From: Centropus unirufus
Lineage: Eukaryota; Chordata; Aves; Cuculiformes; Centropidae
Direction of reading: 5' to 3'
Length of the DNA stretch: 64,000 nucleotides
Assembly (NCBI GenBank): GCA_013397695.1
Contig: VYZI01000101.1
Location: 2,232,574 to 2,296,573 of the forward strand
Shown: in pieces, positions 1 through 11,400 of the stretch
How the letters are laid out: the number at the start of each line of letters is the position of its first letter
Position numbering within the stretch: the first letter of the stretch is position 1
Made by a program: the position numbers and the translations under genes
The notes under the pieces: model-generated
What the model was told of the DNA's origin: nothing
The model's input: the letters and a program-made list of their open reading frames with translations, nothing else
Database searches by the model: none

Positions 1-48
1 GCCCCGCAAGACACCGGCTTTCCCCCCGTGTTGGCGCAGTCACCGTTG

Positions 49-65
49 TCATCATCATCATCATC
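49..65. repeat. TCA triplet microsatellite, about five units
   Basis: A short perfect TCA run directly visible in the sequence. It sits at the left edge of the CpG-rich block and breaks into related CGCC/CTACCATCATT sequence afterwards. There is no evidence that it is coding. Confidence 0.85.
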
Positions 66-84
66 GCCGCTACCATCATTGCTG

Positions 85-192
85 TCGCGTTTTCGTTATT
101 TGTATCGTTTTTCACTATTTATTTTAATTGCATCATTTTCTTTATATGATTTTAATTGCATTATTTTATTTGCATTATTTTCTTTGCATTTC
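85..192. repeat. AT-rich stretch with internal duplication and octamer-like motifs
   Basis: An abrupt T-rich island inside GC-rich flanks. The segment at 121-148 is partly repeated at 149-173 and again in shortened form at 174-192; each copy carries a TTGCAT core. ATTTGCAT, the POU-factor octamer, is present at 168-175, and TTTGCAT recurs at 183-189. The duplication is seen directly. A regulatory role is inference only. Confidence 0.45.
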
Positions 193-1000
193 GGCAGGAG
201 ACCAGCCCGTGGAAAACATTCCGCGCCACCCGGGGGGAAATCGAGCTCCTATCCCCGGCTGTCCCTGCCCAGCAAGCGCCCCGTTCCCCGTCCAGCCCGC
301 CAGCTGCCCGCAGGGCAAAGAGATTCCCATCCCTTGGGAAGGTGGCAGCCGCCAGCCTCTCCCCAGGGGGCGGGCAGGGGGGTCACGTTTGAGTACATCT
401 TTTAGATACGCGGGCAGATGCGTGGGCACGAGCACGCGCGCACACGCGTGTTTGCGGCGCGGCAGCCCCGGGCGCTCCCGGGCTCGGCCCCTTGTGATAC
501 CGCCCGGCTGCCGCTGCTCCCGGCAGCATTCCCGCCCGACCTTTGGACGAGAGCTCGATCTGCCTGGGACGCCGGACCGCGGCAAAATCGTTCCTTATAT
601 AAATATATATATACACATATAAATGGAAGTACGTGTGCTCTAAACAGGTCTGTGCTTTGCCGCTGCCCTCCTGACGGGCAGCCCGCATCCCTGCGGGGCG
701 CAGGGGGTGACATTGGGAGAGGAATCGCACCGGTGCAGCGTGACCAGCCGCGGCAGCCCCGGGACGGGGCGGGGCGGGAACTCCCCCCGCACTCCCCGTC
801 CCTGCGCACCGGGCGCGGCCGCACAGCCCCCGCTCCCCGGCAGCGGCGGCGGCACCGGCAGCCGCCTCCCTAATCCCGTCTCACACTGGTACGAGCACAG
901 GGCCAGCAACGTGACCCGGACCTGCTGCCACATCACTGCCGCCGGCAGCACCGGGCGGCCCCGCCGCCCCCGCCCCCCCCAGCCTGCAGTCGGCGGCCCC
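193..1000. promoter_or_regulatory. CpG-rich block, possible promoter of a gene beyond the left edge
   Basis: Dense CpG dinucleotides and GC-rich sequence run from about 193 to 1000 and contrast sharply with the AT-rich DNA after 1560. Such blocks in vertebrates usually mark promoters. In human 12p12.1 the gene upstream of SSPN is BHLHE41, transcribed away from SSPN, so a CpG block here could be its promoter region with transcription leftwards out of the window. I recognise no BHLHE41 coding sequence inside the window, so the assignment rests on expected gene order. It could equally be a GC-rich repeat-associated region or an unlinked CpG island. Confidence 0.45.
595..623. promoter_or_regulatory. 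TATA-like AT tract inside the CpG block
   Basis: A run of alternating T and A (TATATAAATA followed by TATATATAC and CATATAAA) stands alone in very GC-rich DNA. It contains TATAAA-like words on + and TTTATATA words on -, so it could serve as a TATA element in either direction. It could also be a decayed TA microsatellite. No transcription start can be fixed from sequence. Confidence 0.3.
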
Positions 1001-1542
1001 GGGCAGCCCCTGAGCTCGGGGTACCGTGCTCCGGAGCCGGGCAGCCCCCCAGCACCGTCAGCCCCCAGCTCGGGGTACGGGGCAGCACCGGGCAGCCCCC
1101 AGTTCGGGATACGGGGCAGCACCGGGCAGCCCCCCGGTTCGGGATATGGGGCAGCCCCGGGCAGCTCCCAGTTCGGGGTACTGGGCAGCCCCCAGCTCGG
1201 GATACGGGGCAGCTCCCCAGTTCGAGGTACCGGGCAGCCCCAGGGAGCCCCGATTTAGGGATACGGGGCAGCACTGGGCAGCCGCCAGTTCGGAGTACCG
1301 GGCAGCCCGAGGCAGCCCCCAGTTAGGGATACGGGGCAGCACTGGGCAGCCCCCAGCTCGGGATACGGGGCAGGCCCCCAGTTCTGGGTACCGGGCAGCA
1401 CCGGGCAGCCCCCAGTTCGGGGTACTGGGCAGCCTCAAATAGCCCCCAGCTCGGGATACAGGGCAGCCCCCCAGTTCGGGGTACCGGGCAGCACCGGGCA
1501 GCCCAGAGCTCGGGGTACCGGACAGCCCCCCAGTTCAGGGTA
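1001..1542. repeat. GC-rich minisatellite, about 17 degenerate units
   Basis: A core resembling CCCCCAGTTCGGGGTACC recurs about 17 times, usually followed by GGGCAGC and often by an extra GCACCGGGCAGC insert. The spacing therefore alternates between roughly 24 and 35 bases. Units vary at fixed places (AGTTCGGG or AGCTCGGG; GGATACGG or GGTACCGG). Few stop codons arise in any frame, so long spurious open frames cross it on both strands. The array starts right after the CpG-rich block and ends sharply at about 1542. It is not a known gene. Confidence 0.9.
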
Positions 1543-4500
1543 GTCTCCTGAACCAGTCCGTGCTAGGAGCTGCATTACAGTAAGGATTCCAGTAGGATAC
1601 AGCTAGAAAATGGGCTGGGAAATTCAATTGTCCAACAATGAGGTACACCTTTGGATCACAATGAGGTGTATCTTTGGAGTACCAAGGGAAAAGCATTCTG
1701 GTCATGGTGAGTTTGGAGTGGAAGGTGAAATACTACAGAACGGTTACAGCCCATGGAAACAACCTGGAGAGAGCCTTGTTAGGTGATGCCTGGAGTAGGA
1801 AGTTCTGGGATAATTTTTTTTATACTAGCAAATGCTTTCGGCTGTACTGGATTTCTGCACATTCTCAAAAAGCCTGAGCTAAGCTAAGGGAAAAATCCTA
1901 TTGGGTAAGATTCAGGACAGATGTAGAAAATGTGTGCAGGAGATGAATGGCCCTATTGCAAATGATGGTCCCACAGAAATACAGCAAGACACCATGAAAT
2001 AATATCTGACAGAATAATTTCATTAATGAGATGCATTGCTTGATGCTTTTTGGTTTCTGTTTGAAGCAGATTCTGGGAGCTGCCGCCTATTTCACAAAAT
2101 GCCCTGAAGCCTGTCTGTTAGGACACCAGTGCCAGATGTCCAAGTGAAAGACATCCTTTCCCTCTAAGTCCTAGGAGGTATGGGAGGATCGCACAAAGCT
2201 CAAGGGAGAAACACTAACTCTGGAACATTTCAGCAGATCTCTGAGGTGGTTGGGATCCCTAAAACTTCATGTGACCACAGTCTGAAGGGTTGGTGGGATG
2301 CTTTTTTTTTTTTGCAGACCCTTCCAGTCAACTCCTTTGATCCTCCAGAACTGCATCAAGTGGTAAGACCCAGCATATTACAGTTCTTTTGAAGGTCTCA
2401 GGAGCAGCAAAGCAATTCCTAACCATTTTGGTGAATACCTAGGGACTCCAGCATGCCTTGTTATGGGTTTTCAGGAGAAGAACAAGGAGGTTTGGACCAT
2501 GCATAGAAGAACATGTTCCCTCTTCTTTTTAATTTTTTTCTAAGTGGAAATCGGGAATATTTTACAGACTTAGAAAAAAACAGAGTGAAATCATTAAAAT
2601 TATAAACCTAGAGCAATACTGAAGGACTTGCTGTGTAAGGGCATGCAGTACTGACCTGGATATTTACAGTGGTACACAGAGTACAGTGGGGTCCTGAAAC
2701 AAAATCCCGTGGAATCACAAGGCCTGTTAGAAAATTTACTAGGGAAAAAAAAATGGGGGAGAAAAAACTTCAAGCTTTCATTCTTCCTCTGCTCTTCCCT
2801 CACTGCAAATGTAGTTGTGAAAGGCTGAGGCTGAAGAAGTTGAAATACAAATGCCTTTCCTTCCTGCTAGCACCAAACAGGCAGAAATCTGCGGGCAGGC
2901 TGCAGGCTCACTGAATGCACCTCGAGAGCAGTCTGTAGTGGCTTCTTGGAAAGAAATCAAGGAGCAGAAAACTGGGAGAAAGGGGAGTACAATTGTTTTG
3001 GACTAGAGAAAGGAAAAAAACCTTACCAAAGAATACTGTGTAATTACAGGTAAGTAAGAATATGTCATTCATCACTTCTTAAATTATTTTTCCTCGTTCT
3101 CTGCATGGCAATTTTATTTGAGCTCTGTTTTTTTGAGTTCCTTCAGGGTAAAGGAGATTGTTGAGAGGGCAGGTGTACGAGGCAGGGCGAGTCTTCCTTA
3201 AATCCAGGGAGGCAGGACAGTCACTCCCCTCTATGAAATAGTAACTGCATCACCCCAGACACTTGACTGTGGACGGGTAAGTGTAGGAAAGCTGAGAGAA
3301 GGCAGAGAAAAAGCCTAGCATGATTTTTTGGGTACAAGTGTTACTTGGAGCTGAGTGTCCCTGAGCCAAGACTCAGGCTCCAGTCATATGAGTCCTCCTG
3401 GCTTCAGTGAAGAAGACCTGGGGTTTTTATGAACGAAGACTTTAGTGAGAGAACCCCTGAATTAATAGTAATTTTTTTTCCTCAGAGATGGAATAATCTT
3501 CAAGAACCCACATTTTTTGTTTCGCTTTAAGGGCAGAATAGTGTTTTCTCTGTCTTTTTCATTGTGGACCTTCTGCTTCAAATTGTTCCAGGGTTGTCCT
3601 CTTGCTCCACAACAAGGATGCGTCAAGGCATACAGGTCCAGAAGTGCTGAGCTTTTTAGTTAGAAGGACAGGAGAAGAAATCAGGAGATCTGTTAGTGCC
3701 TGTCTGCTTCTGTCATTCCCCCAGATCTACCTGGAGGGGAAAAGCAAGCAGAAGCCCCCTGCATTGTATAAAAAGAAAGAGATAGGACTGGACTGGCAAG
3801 CTGAACAATTCCCTGCTGACCTAGGATGGGTACCAAGTCCAGGCCATAAGCAGGACAGTACAGAGCTCAGCACAGACACTTAAGAAAAAGGACAGGCATG
3901 TTTGATGGTTGCTAAAAACCTCTTGCCCAGAAGGAAGGATAAGATAAATCATAGACCCATCCAAGGTTGTCAGGAAGTATCCAGGGTACCTCTAGACCTT
4001 GTACCAACTGGGAAATACCCCCTCAACCATTGTACCTAAATTCTCTGATCCTTCTGGGGTGTTCTTTGTGCCGAGACCAGATGGCAGGGATGGTCACCTG
4101 GGTTGGCAGTGCTCCCTGGGGTGTGCAGTGGCACTGAGAGCTACCCCACAGTGCACAGGGCTCTTGCAAATCCTGCTGGGTTGGGGTCACTTTCCTGCAG
4201 TGTCATTCATCTCTCATTTGTTTTCCCGGGCTGCTGCTGCTGCAGCCCAGGCTTGAGCACTGGCTCTGCACGGCGCTTGGCCGTGTGAAAGCAGTGACGG
4301 TGGAAGGCCTGGCAAGTCTCCCTTCTTCAGAGGGAAACTCTCCTCCCTTTGGATGAGCAGGTTGCCAGACAGCTCCCTTTTATGAGGATAGATTTCAGCA
4401 AGGCTTTAAAATCCAGCCTCATTTAACTTGTCTCCCAGTCTTGTTCTCAGTGTCTTGCTGGGGTGGTATTGCGTGACCCCCTTTAAGCTGTCGGCAGCCA

Positions 4501-7500
4501 GGCTTTCAACGTGGCAAGGGAGCCAGGCTGTGTCTGGGCAAATGTTTTCTTTCTGTGGTCAGAAAGCATGGCTGAGCAAAGGCGCCATGCCCGAGGCACA
4601 TCCTGACAATGAGCCTCTGCCCACCCAGGCCCTACTGGGTCCTGATCTCCCACGTTGACAGCAGGGACAGTGAGGATGACAGTGACCTTGGGTCTTCCCC
4701 AGGGCCAGTGCTTTTCCTTGGGAGCCGAAGGGACCCTCACGCTGGTGGGAAGCAGCTCTCCCTGGTGGGGAGGAGTGGTGGGGGGCACCAGAAAGAGAGC
4801 TCAGGGTGCCTCGGTGGGGTGGGAACACACTTGTGCCACCCACACAGCCCACTTCTTAGGCTCACTGGCACCCGCTGTCTCCGGCGGCTTGGCTCAGCAT
4901 TGTTGTCCTGCGACAAGGCAGTGGGCAGCCCGGGCACCTCAGCATGATCACTGGGGGCCCCTGCTCTTAGACCGACATTGCTGAGGTTGTAGTTGCATCA
5001 GTCCCGCACATGCATGCACACACCCCACAACCTTGAAGGCCCAACTCATCTTTTAATAAAAATACTGTACATCCCAACCAAGCCTCATGCGCAATCCTGC
5101 TGTGCCTGCTGGTGGCCTTGGCAAAGAGCAGAGAATTAAATCACCAAACCCAAGACCTCGCTTCAGCAGATACCCGTTAAAGCTCATGATTTTATGTCAG
5201 AGTTGGAAAAGATCAGTGGTGTGGAAAGGTCAGTGTTTTGTTTTATTGTTATTTACTTTCTTGACTGTCTTGAATAAGGTACAAGGAGGTCAGGTGGATG
5301 CAGTACTCCTGGAAGTGAGCAGGTGAGGCATAACATCCAAGCCAGGGAAAGCAGCGGGAAATGCTCATCACACCTCCTCATATTCAGAGCAGGGTGGACA
5401 GCAAGTCCCTGAGGATCTCCTCTGCCGTGAAGAGAAGACAGCCTGCAGCCATTGCACTACTTTCCTTGAACTCTGCTCTGTGACTTTTCTAAAACATCCG
5501 TGGCCAAAGTTTAGCCCACAGAGCCCAGCACAGTGGCCCAGTCCTTTGCAAGGAGGTCTCACTTGTGGGCTATGGCGTGTGGCACAAACCCCTCTGAAAC
5601 TCCCAGTATGTGAAGTCTTGAGCAAGGCAATAAGGCCTTCACCAAAACGGTGCTCCCTGAAGAGCAGGGGCACTGTGAGGTGCCAGTACTTGTACCTGCG
5701 CTGTGAACTGAGCTGAGGCAGTGCGAGCTCACCTGGGCAAGGAGTAAGGCAAGCAGGACCATTACCAGATCGCTGTTCCCCAGCCTCACCAACCTAATGG
5801 TGAAGGAGAAAAGAAAGCTTGGATATTTTTATTACTATTCTGTTTTGCAGATTAATATTATAGCTCATGTTCTTTTTTTTTTTGGTTTGAAATGTCTTTT
5901 CTTGGTGTAGCTAAAACCATTCAGAGGAATTTCCCAAGGCATTTGTATGCTGGGGAGCCCTTGGGTTTTGGCTGTCCCATAACACTGACTCTGCAGGAGG
6001 AGGAGCTGGGTACTGGCACTCGTGTAATGGCAAGTGCCTGCAGTGTGACAGCACTTTTTCCTCAAGTTTCCATCTTCTGTGGGACCAAAACAGACTGAAG
6101 TGGCAGCAGTCCATCTGCTCCCAGGAACACTACCCACAACATTTGTGTTTTAGCCTCCTTTCTGGAGTCTCCTTGCCCACAGGAACAGTCTCCTCAAAGC
6201 ACTTAGATTCATCTCAATGTGGCAAAGTCCATGCTGGCAGTTTGAGATCCTAGCACCATCAATGGATGCCAGAATGAGGCAAATTTCAGATCCATATCTC
6301 TATGCCTATAGAGTTCAGGCTAACCTTCTTTTTCTTCTTTCCAAAGTCTCTGTGGAGACGTTCTCAGCAGAGAGAGGGAAAAAACCCCTAGATGCTATGC
6401 TGACATGAATCACCCTGCTTATGCCACTGTCTAGCAGCTGAAATCCTGGCAATGTGAGAGCTGGTGGCAGTTTCCAGCGTGGTTCTGCAAGCAACATGGT
6501 GCCTTAGGGATCTATAACTGAAGTTTTGATTATTAGGGTAAAATTGGTCATAAAGAGGAGATAGAATGAAATAAAATGAAAGTACAGCTAGCAGCTTCCC
6601 TTGAGCTTAACTTGATCTATTTTAATTTGAATGGAAAATGTCATGTTACTTATCTATAACACTCTAAAACACTAGTCAGGAACATATTGCCAAGGCTAGA
6701 TAGTGGCATCTTTTAGCAGTAGTGTGATGGACATAAAGCTCTTTAAAATGCACAGAAAACCAAACCTCAAATGCTCTGCTAAGAAAAATATTTGGGCCTT
6801 GTCTAGAAAGTACGGTGCTAGGGGCAGGAAGAAATGCACTCTGCCTAGCACAGTGTCTCATTGTATACCTTGGCATCTTCTTATCTGTTTCTGAGAGTTT
6901 CAAACAGCAAGCACAGAAAACACCCATCACAAAGGTGATGTGAGGCAAGCCCGTGCATGTGAAGCATTTCGAAACCCCTGGGAGCCTTGCCCAGCCATCA
7001 CACAGTGACCTCAGGCAGAGGGTGAATGAAACAGACTCCTGATGTCCCTTCCTCAAAATGACCAGAGGAGCTCATGCACGTGCAGCTTGCACCGCGACTC
7101 CCAAGAGCAAAAGCTCTCAAGTGGTGGCCTTCTCCAAGATTTTTTTTTATGGTCACGGCAGATTGGAGGTGGAATAAAATTCTCTCCCATGGGTGAAGAC
7201 TTTGGGGAAGTATGTGGGGTTCATGCCTAGGGAAATGCCCCCTCATGTGGAGCTGGTACCCAGCTGATGCAGAGCATCCCCAGGTGCTTGTGCTACGGCC
7301 CTGGGAAGGCAAATGGCTTTTCACTCCCAGCAATGCACTCAAGTTCCTGCTCAACACAGAGAGTGCTGAGGATGGTGCAGAGAGAGCTCCTTCAATGGCC
7401 TGGCATCAATATCAAAGCCAGGTACACAGCCTTATTTCCCACTCGAGGCAGCTGCAGGATGGTGCCTCTTTCCTCTGGAGAGGGAAGCTTGCATGCAGGG

Positions 7501-8395
7501 CAGGAAGCCATCATGGAACAGCCAGCTCAGGAAGGGGCTGGGGCCAAGATTATGTTTTTAACCTGTTTCTTGTTTATTTAAGCCTTTGAGGAAGAAGAAT
7601 AAAAGCAGTCACTGACAGGGGCTGGCTGTGTTGCAATTGGAGCTGCGTGCGCTGGCTGGGTTATAGCAGTGGCAGCAAAGGCAGCCTGTGTGAGGGCAGA
7701 AACCACCTCTCTCGTTGTTTGCCAGCCTCACAGACCCACCGGCGTCTTGTGCAGGAGCCAGGTGAAAGCAGGTATCCTGAGCACCAAGCCAGCAGCCTCC
7801 GCTCAACGCTGCTGCTTTAGGTGGCCACAGGGAAGTTGTGCTGCCCACGGGGCAGCAATTAGAGATCCAGGCTTCGAAGCTGTCCAGTTCTTGGGTGAAG
7901 GAGGAATTAGACGCACAGATCTATTTGTCCTGGTTGTTTTGTGCAGAACAGGTAAAAGTAACTCATTCCCTATTCCAAACAGGCTTCAATCCCAGATGGG
8001 TTTGCTTCTGGGACTGATGAAGCCCTGACCTCTGCCTCCTGCTAGTGCTGCTCATGCCACAGGGTTTTATGCCTCCTGCCCTGAAAACAGCTGTCTTACG
8101 GGTTTCCTAGCACTCTGTGCAACACTGAGAGATGTAACCCTGCCACGTTTTTGATGTTACATTTGGATCGGCAGCAGATTTTCCATGGTCAGCCATTTTC
8201 GTTGTTCACATCTCCCCCACATCATTCAAGCTCCTTGCTTCAGGCTCCTCCTGGTTTTGCTAACCAGGAACTCCCACTCCACCAAAACAATGCTCACCAG
8301 TGAGACCAGTGGCCCAGATATTGGCTATGGGAGAATGTGTGTCTCCTCTCTCACATCTGAACTGGCTGCCAGCTTCCCCCGGCTGTGATTCTGCG
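1543..8395. other. Intergenic DNA, no gene recognised
   Basis: Ordinary mixed-composition DNA with stops in all frames every few hundred bases. Open frames here are short, mostly lack family resemblance, and overlap one another on opposite strands. Visible minor items are short T runs (near 2301 and 5873) and a GCTGCTGCTGCTGCAG stretch near 4230. A phrase at about 5186-5230 weakly resembles the 3' end of an inverted CR1 element but is too short to call. Confidence 0.6.
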
Positions 8396-8463
8396 GTGCA
8401 CTGGTTTGGGAGTGCACTGGGATGATCCACAGTGCACTGATTTGGAAGCACACTAGATTGGGA
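8396..8463. repeat. Diverged two-copy tandem duplication
   Basis: GTGCACTGGTTTGGGAGTGC at 8396 onward is repeated, with changes, as GTGCACTGATTTGGAAGCAC from 8432; both copies run on into a GGGA end. The copies are separated by about 9 bases. No function is suggested. Confidence 0.6.
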
Positions 8464-11400
8464 ACCCTCAACTGTTCCCACCAGGTCCTACAGGAGGCCC
8501 GGGCTGCATGGGACTGGCAGCCAAGCCTAGGACTGGAATCACTGGGGTTGAATTTGAACCCGAATTTGGCTGTAGAACTGGGAGATAAACATAGAGTATA
8601 TTATTGCAGAAAATGTAGGTTAGGTAGAGATATCTTTCTGGGTTGTTTCTAAAGGACAGAAGATGAGCTCCTGTTTAAAGTTACCACAGTTTTTCAAAAG
8701 GTAAATAAGACATAAAAATTAGATTAAGTGAGAGTGTGACTATGAGGAGCGTCTGATTGGAGGCTGGGATAAGAGTACTTTGTGTTGAATAGAGTGCGAG
8801 CATTGAGGGTTTGGAACCTCTAACCTTCATCCGCTGGACCTACCTTCTGCTTTTAATCTTATTTTGAAAGGACCTGGAAAGGACCCTTGGTTTAAGCCTT
8901 AAGGACCTGTGCATTTCAAAGAACCCTAAGCCAATGCTAGGGTGAGTTTATGAAATGCCCTGTCCCCTTAAGAGACTAGATGGACATGCCCTAATCTATT
9001 TGGAATTCTCCTTCCAAGTTTGCTTTAAAAGTAAATGAAGACATTACAAAAATCCAGCTGACCAACAAAATCAGCTCTGGCCAGTCATTTCAGGATAAGC
9101 TAATGCAATTATCATTCTTATCCATATTGTCATGCAGTTAGTCCCGCTGAGCCTAGTGCTCAACTGTCCTGATTTTTCATCATAAATTCTCTTTGTTCCT
9201 CTTCAAGTACTACTCCTGATTAAGGGCTGTGATTTCAGAAACTTAATGTCAGATTTTAAAGTGACAGTTGATTTTTCTTTTAGCAAGTTTGTTTTGTATG
9301 GATAAGCTCCTGCATTGCATTGACATATTTTTTACTCCTTTTTTATGTTAGGGTTTCCTTTGTAGATATTCTTCTTAATTTCTCTGAAAAGACTGTAGAG
9401 CTTGTGCTCCCAGCGAGGGTAAAATCCCTTTTGCAGGTGTTCCCATGCGGGGGAAGGGGGAGATGTGAAATGGAAGCAGGCACCAGGAATGCAAATTCCC
9501 GCTGCAATTTGGGTCACATGTCCAAAGGGAATTATAATTCCTCACATGCTTTCTCACGCAGCAGGACGCAGGAGCAGAGGGATTGCTGCCTTGGATGGGG
9601 CTCCCAGCTCATCTATTCCCCTGTCTGGTCTCTGAATGTAACCAATTGCCAAGTGCTGTAAAGCCAGAAAGAGAAACACCAGAATGGCCAATTATAACTT
9701 GCCTATAGGAAAATATTTTCCTAACCCCGGGCATTTATCACTTGGCATGTCCCCCCAAAGAGCTCCGGTTTATATCCCTTCTGTATGATTATCTCAAATG
9801 AGGTAACCCCGGACATATTCATAACCTTTATAAATGCCCATGCATTTTTTTTCAGACCTCCTGAACTGTTTAAGCAATCTCCGGTGGCAGCAAATCCCAA
9901 TCTTGAGATGCACTGACAAACACATCTCCATTTCTCCAGCCTGCTCATTTTAAAAATCATATTAAACTTTCCCATTCCCTTCTATTGAGCAACAACCTGA
10001 ACTTTCTTGTGCCACCTTCCCTTGGGCTTTACTCTCTGTATCAGTCAGTCAGGACCATCTTTATTAATATTCCCTTCCACCTCCAGGTCCAGCTTTGCAC
10101 AAGAGATTTGCCATCATCTTGAGCAGGAGTTTCTTTGACCCTTGATGCACAAAACTGCATGTCTCCCTGGGCATCCCTCTCCCACCTTTACTGAGAGCTC
10201 ACAGGGACTGCAAATGTGGTATGAATTATTTTGACGTCCAGGCACAGGGAGTCGTGCTGTAGATACAACCGTGCTGAAATCAGGAGCTGTCTCAGCTGAG
10301 TTACTAATAAGATTTGCTCTTGTTACCCTGACTCGGGCCAAGACATACAGCGAGGACCTCAGCCAGTGTCTGACAGCTCATTCCTGCAAGTTCTATTTCA
10401 GAACCCTGGCAAGGCCACACCTCCCCCCTCACCTTCCCCATGCCACCAGGGCATTGCCCTTCCCATGCCACAGCTGCTAACACAGCAGCACGAGGCCTCA
10501 CTCGCACCAGGGACCTCATTTGGCAGTGGGGAAATGTAGTCCAAGAATTGCTGGTTGTGGTCCATGGTGTGGGCAGCAGGCAATCTGCTCTCGTCTGTGC
10601 TGGCTATTAGAACAGGTGGAAAAAGAGGACCCGGAGTAGAAGAGGGATTTTACGAGCAATTACAGTTATCAGAAACACACAAACAAATTTATCTAGCACA
10701 AACATCATATTGTGGCATGTCAAGAGCAATGGCAGTGAGGGTTTTGTTGACAGCATCCCTTTGAAGGTGCCTGTGAGAGCGAAAGCAGATCATCCAAGCG
10801 CTCCCAGTTCAGTTTTGGGCTGTAGCTACCCAGAGGTATCTGCTGGGCCTGAGACACCATGCAAAGGTAGCAGAGACCTGCCAGAAGACACCACTGTCCC
10901 CACAGAGGAGGCCCTCTGGTTACCCATTGAGGCTGCTGATGTATGCATGAGACAAAAAGGTTGTTATTTTCTTTTGCCTTGTAGTTTAAACTCGAGGTTT
11001 GAGGCTCCCTGAGCAGTGGAGGTCCAAGGGCACAACTCCCCGTGTCTGTGCCCGTGTAAAGTGGCCTGTGCTGGCAGGAGGCGGAAGACAGTCAGAGATA
11101 CCACTGACATCATTTTAAGGCTGGGTGAACACACCACAGCTGGAAAAACTAAAAAATGGCATTTGTATGCCTTAGACAGTCAATTGCACTATAGGCAGTG
11201 CTGGTAGGGACACTTGCTTTTCAAGTTATTCAAGGCATCCTATTATACAAGCCCATTTTCAGACAACTAAAGCTTTGCCAAGCATTTTGAGGTGATTTTT
11301 TCCATGCTGAATGACTACCTCTGACTTCTTTGAGGGAAAGATCCAACCTAACAGGCTTGGCCAACGTCTGGCACCAAGCACAAAAGGTAGAGGCAGAAAA

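Noticed and set aside
640..1442. Five overlapping frames of 110-180 codons on both strands
   Set aside because: They are by-products of CpG-rich DNA and the stop-poor minisatellite. Their products are Pro/Gly/Ser/Arg-rich repeats that read similarly on opposite strands.
5186..5230. Phrase GTTGGAAAAGATCAGTGG resembling an inverted CR1 end
   Set aside because: Only about 40 bases resemble CR1 and no adjoining sequence supports it.
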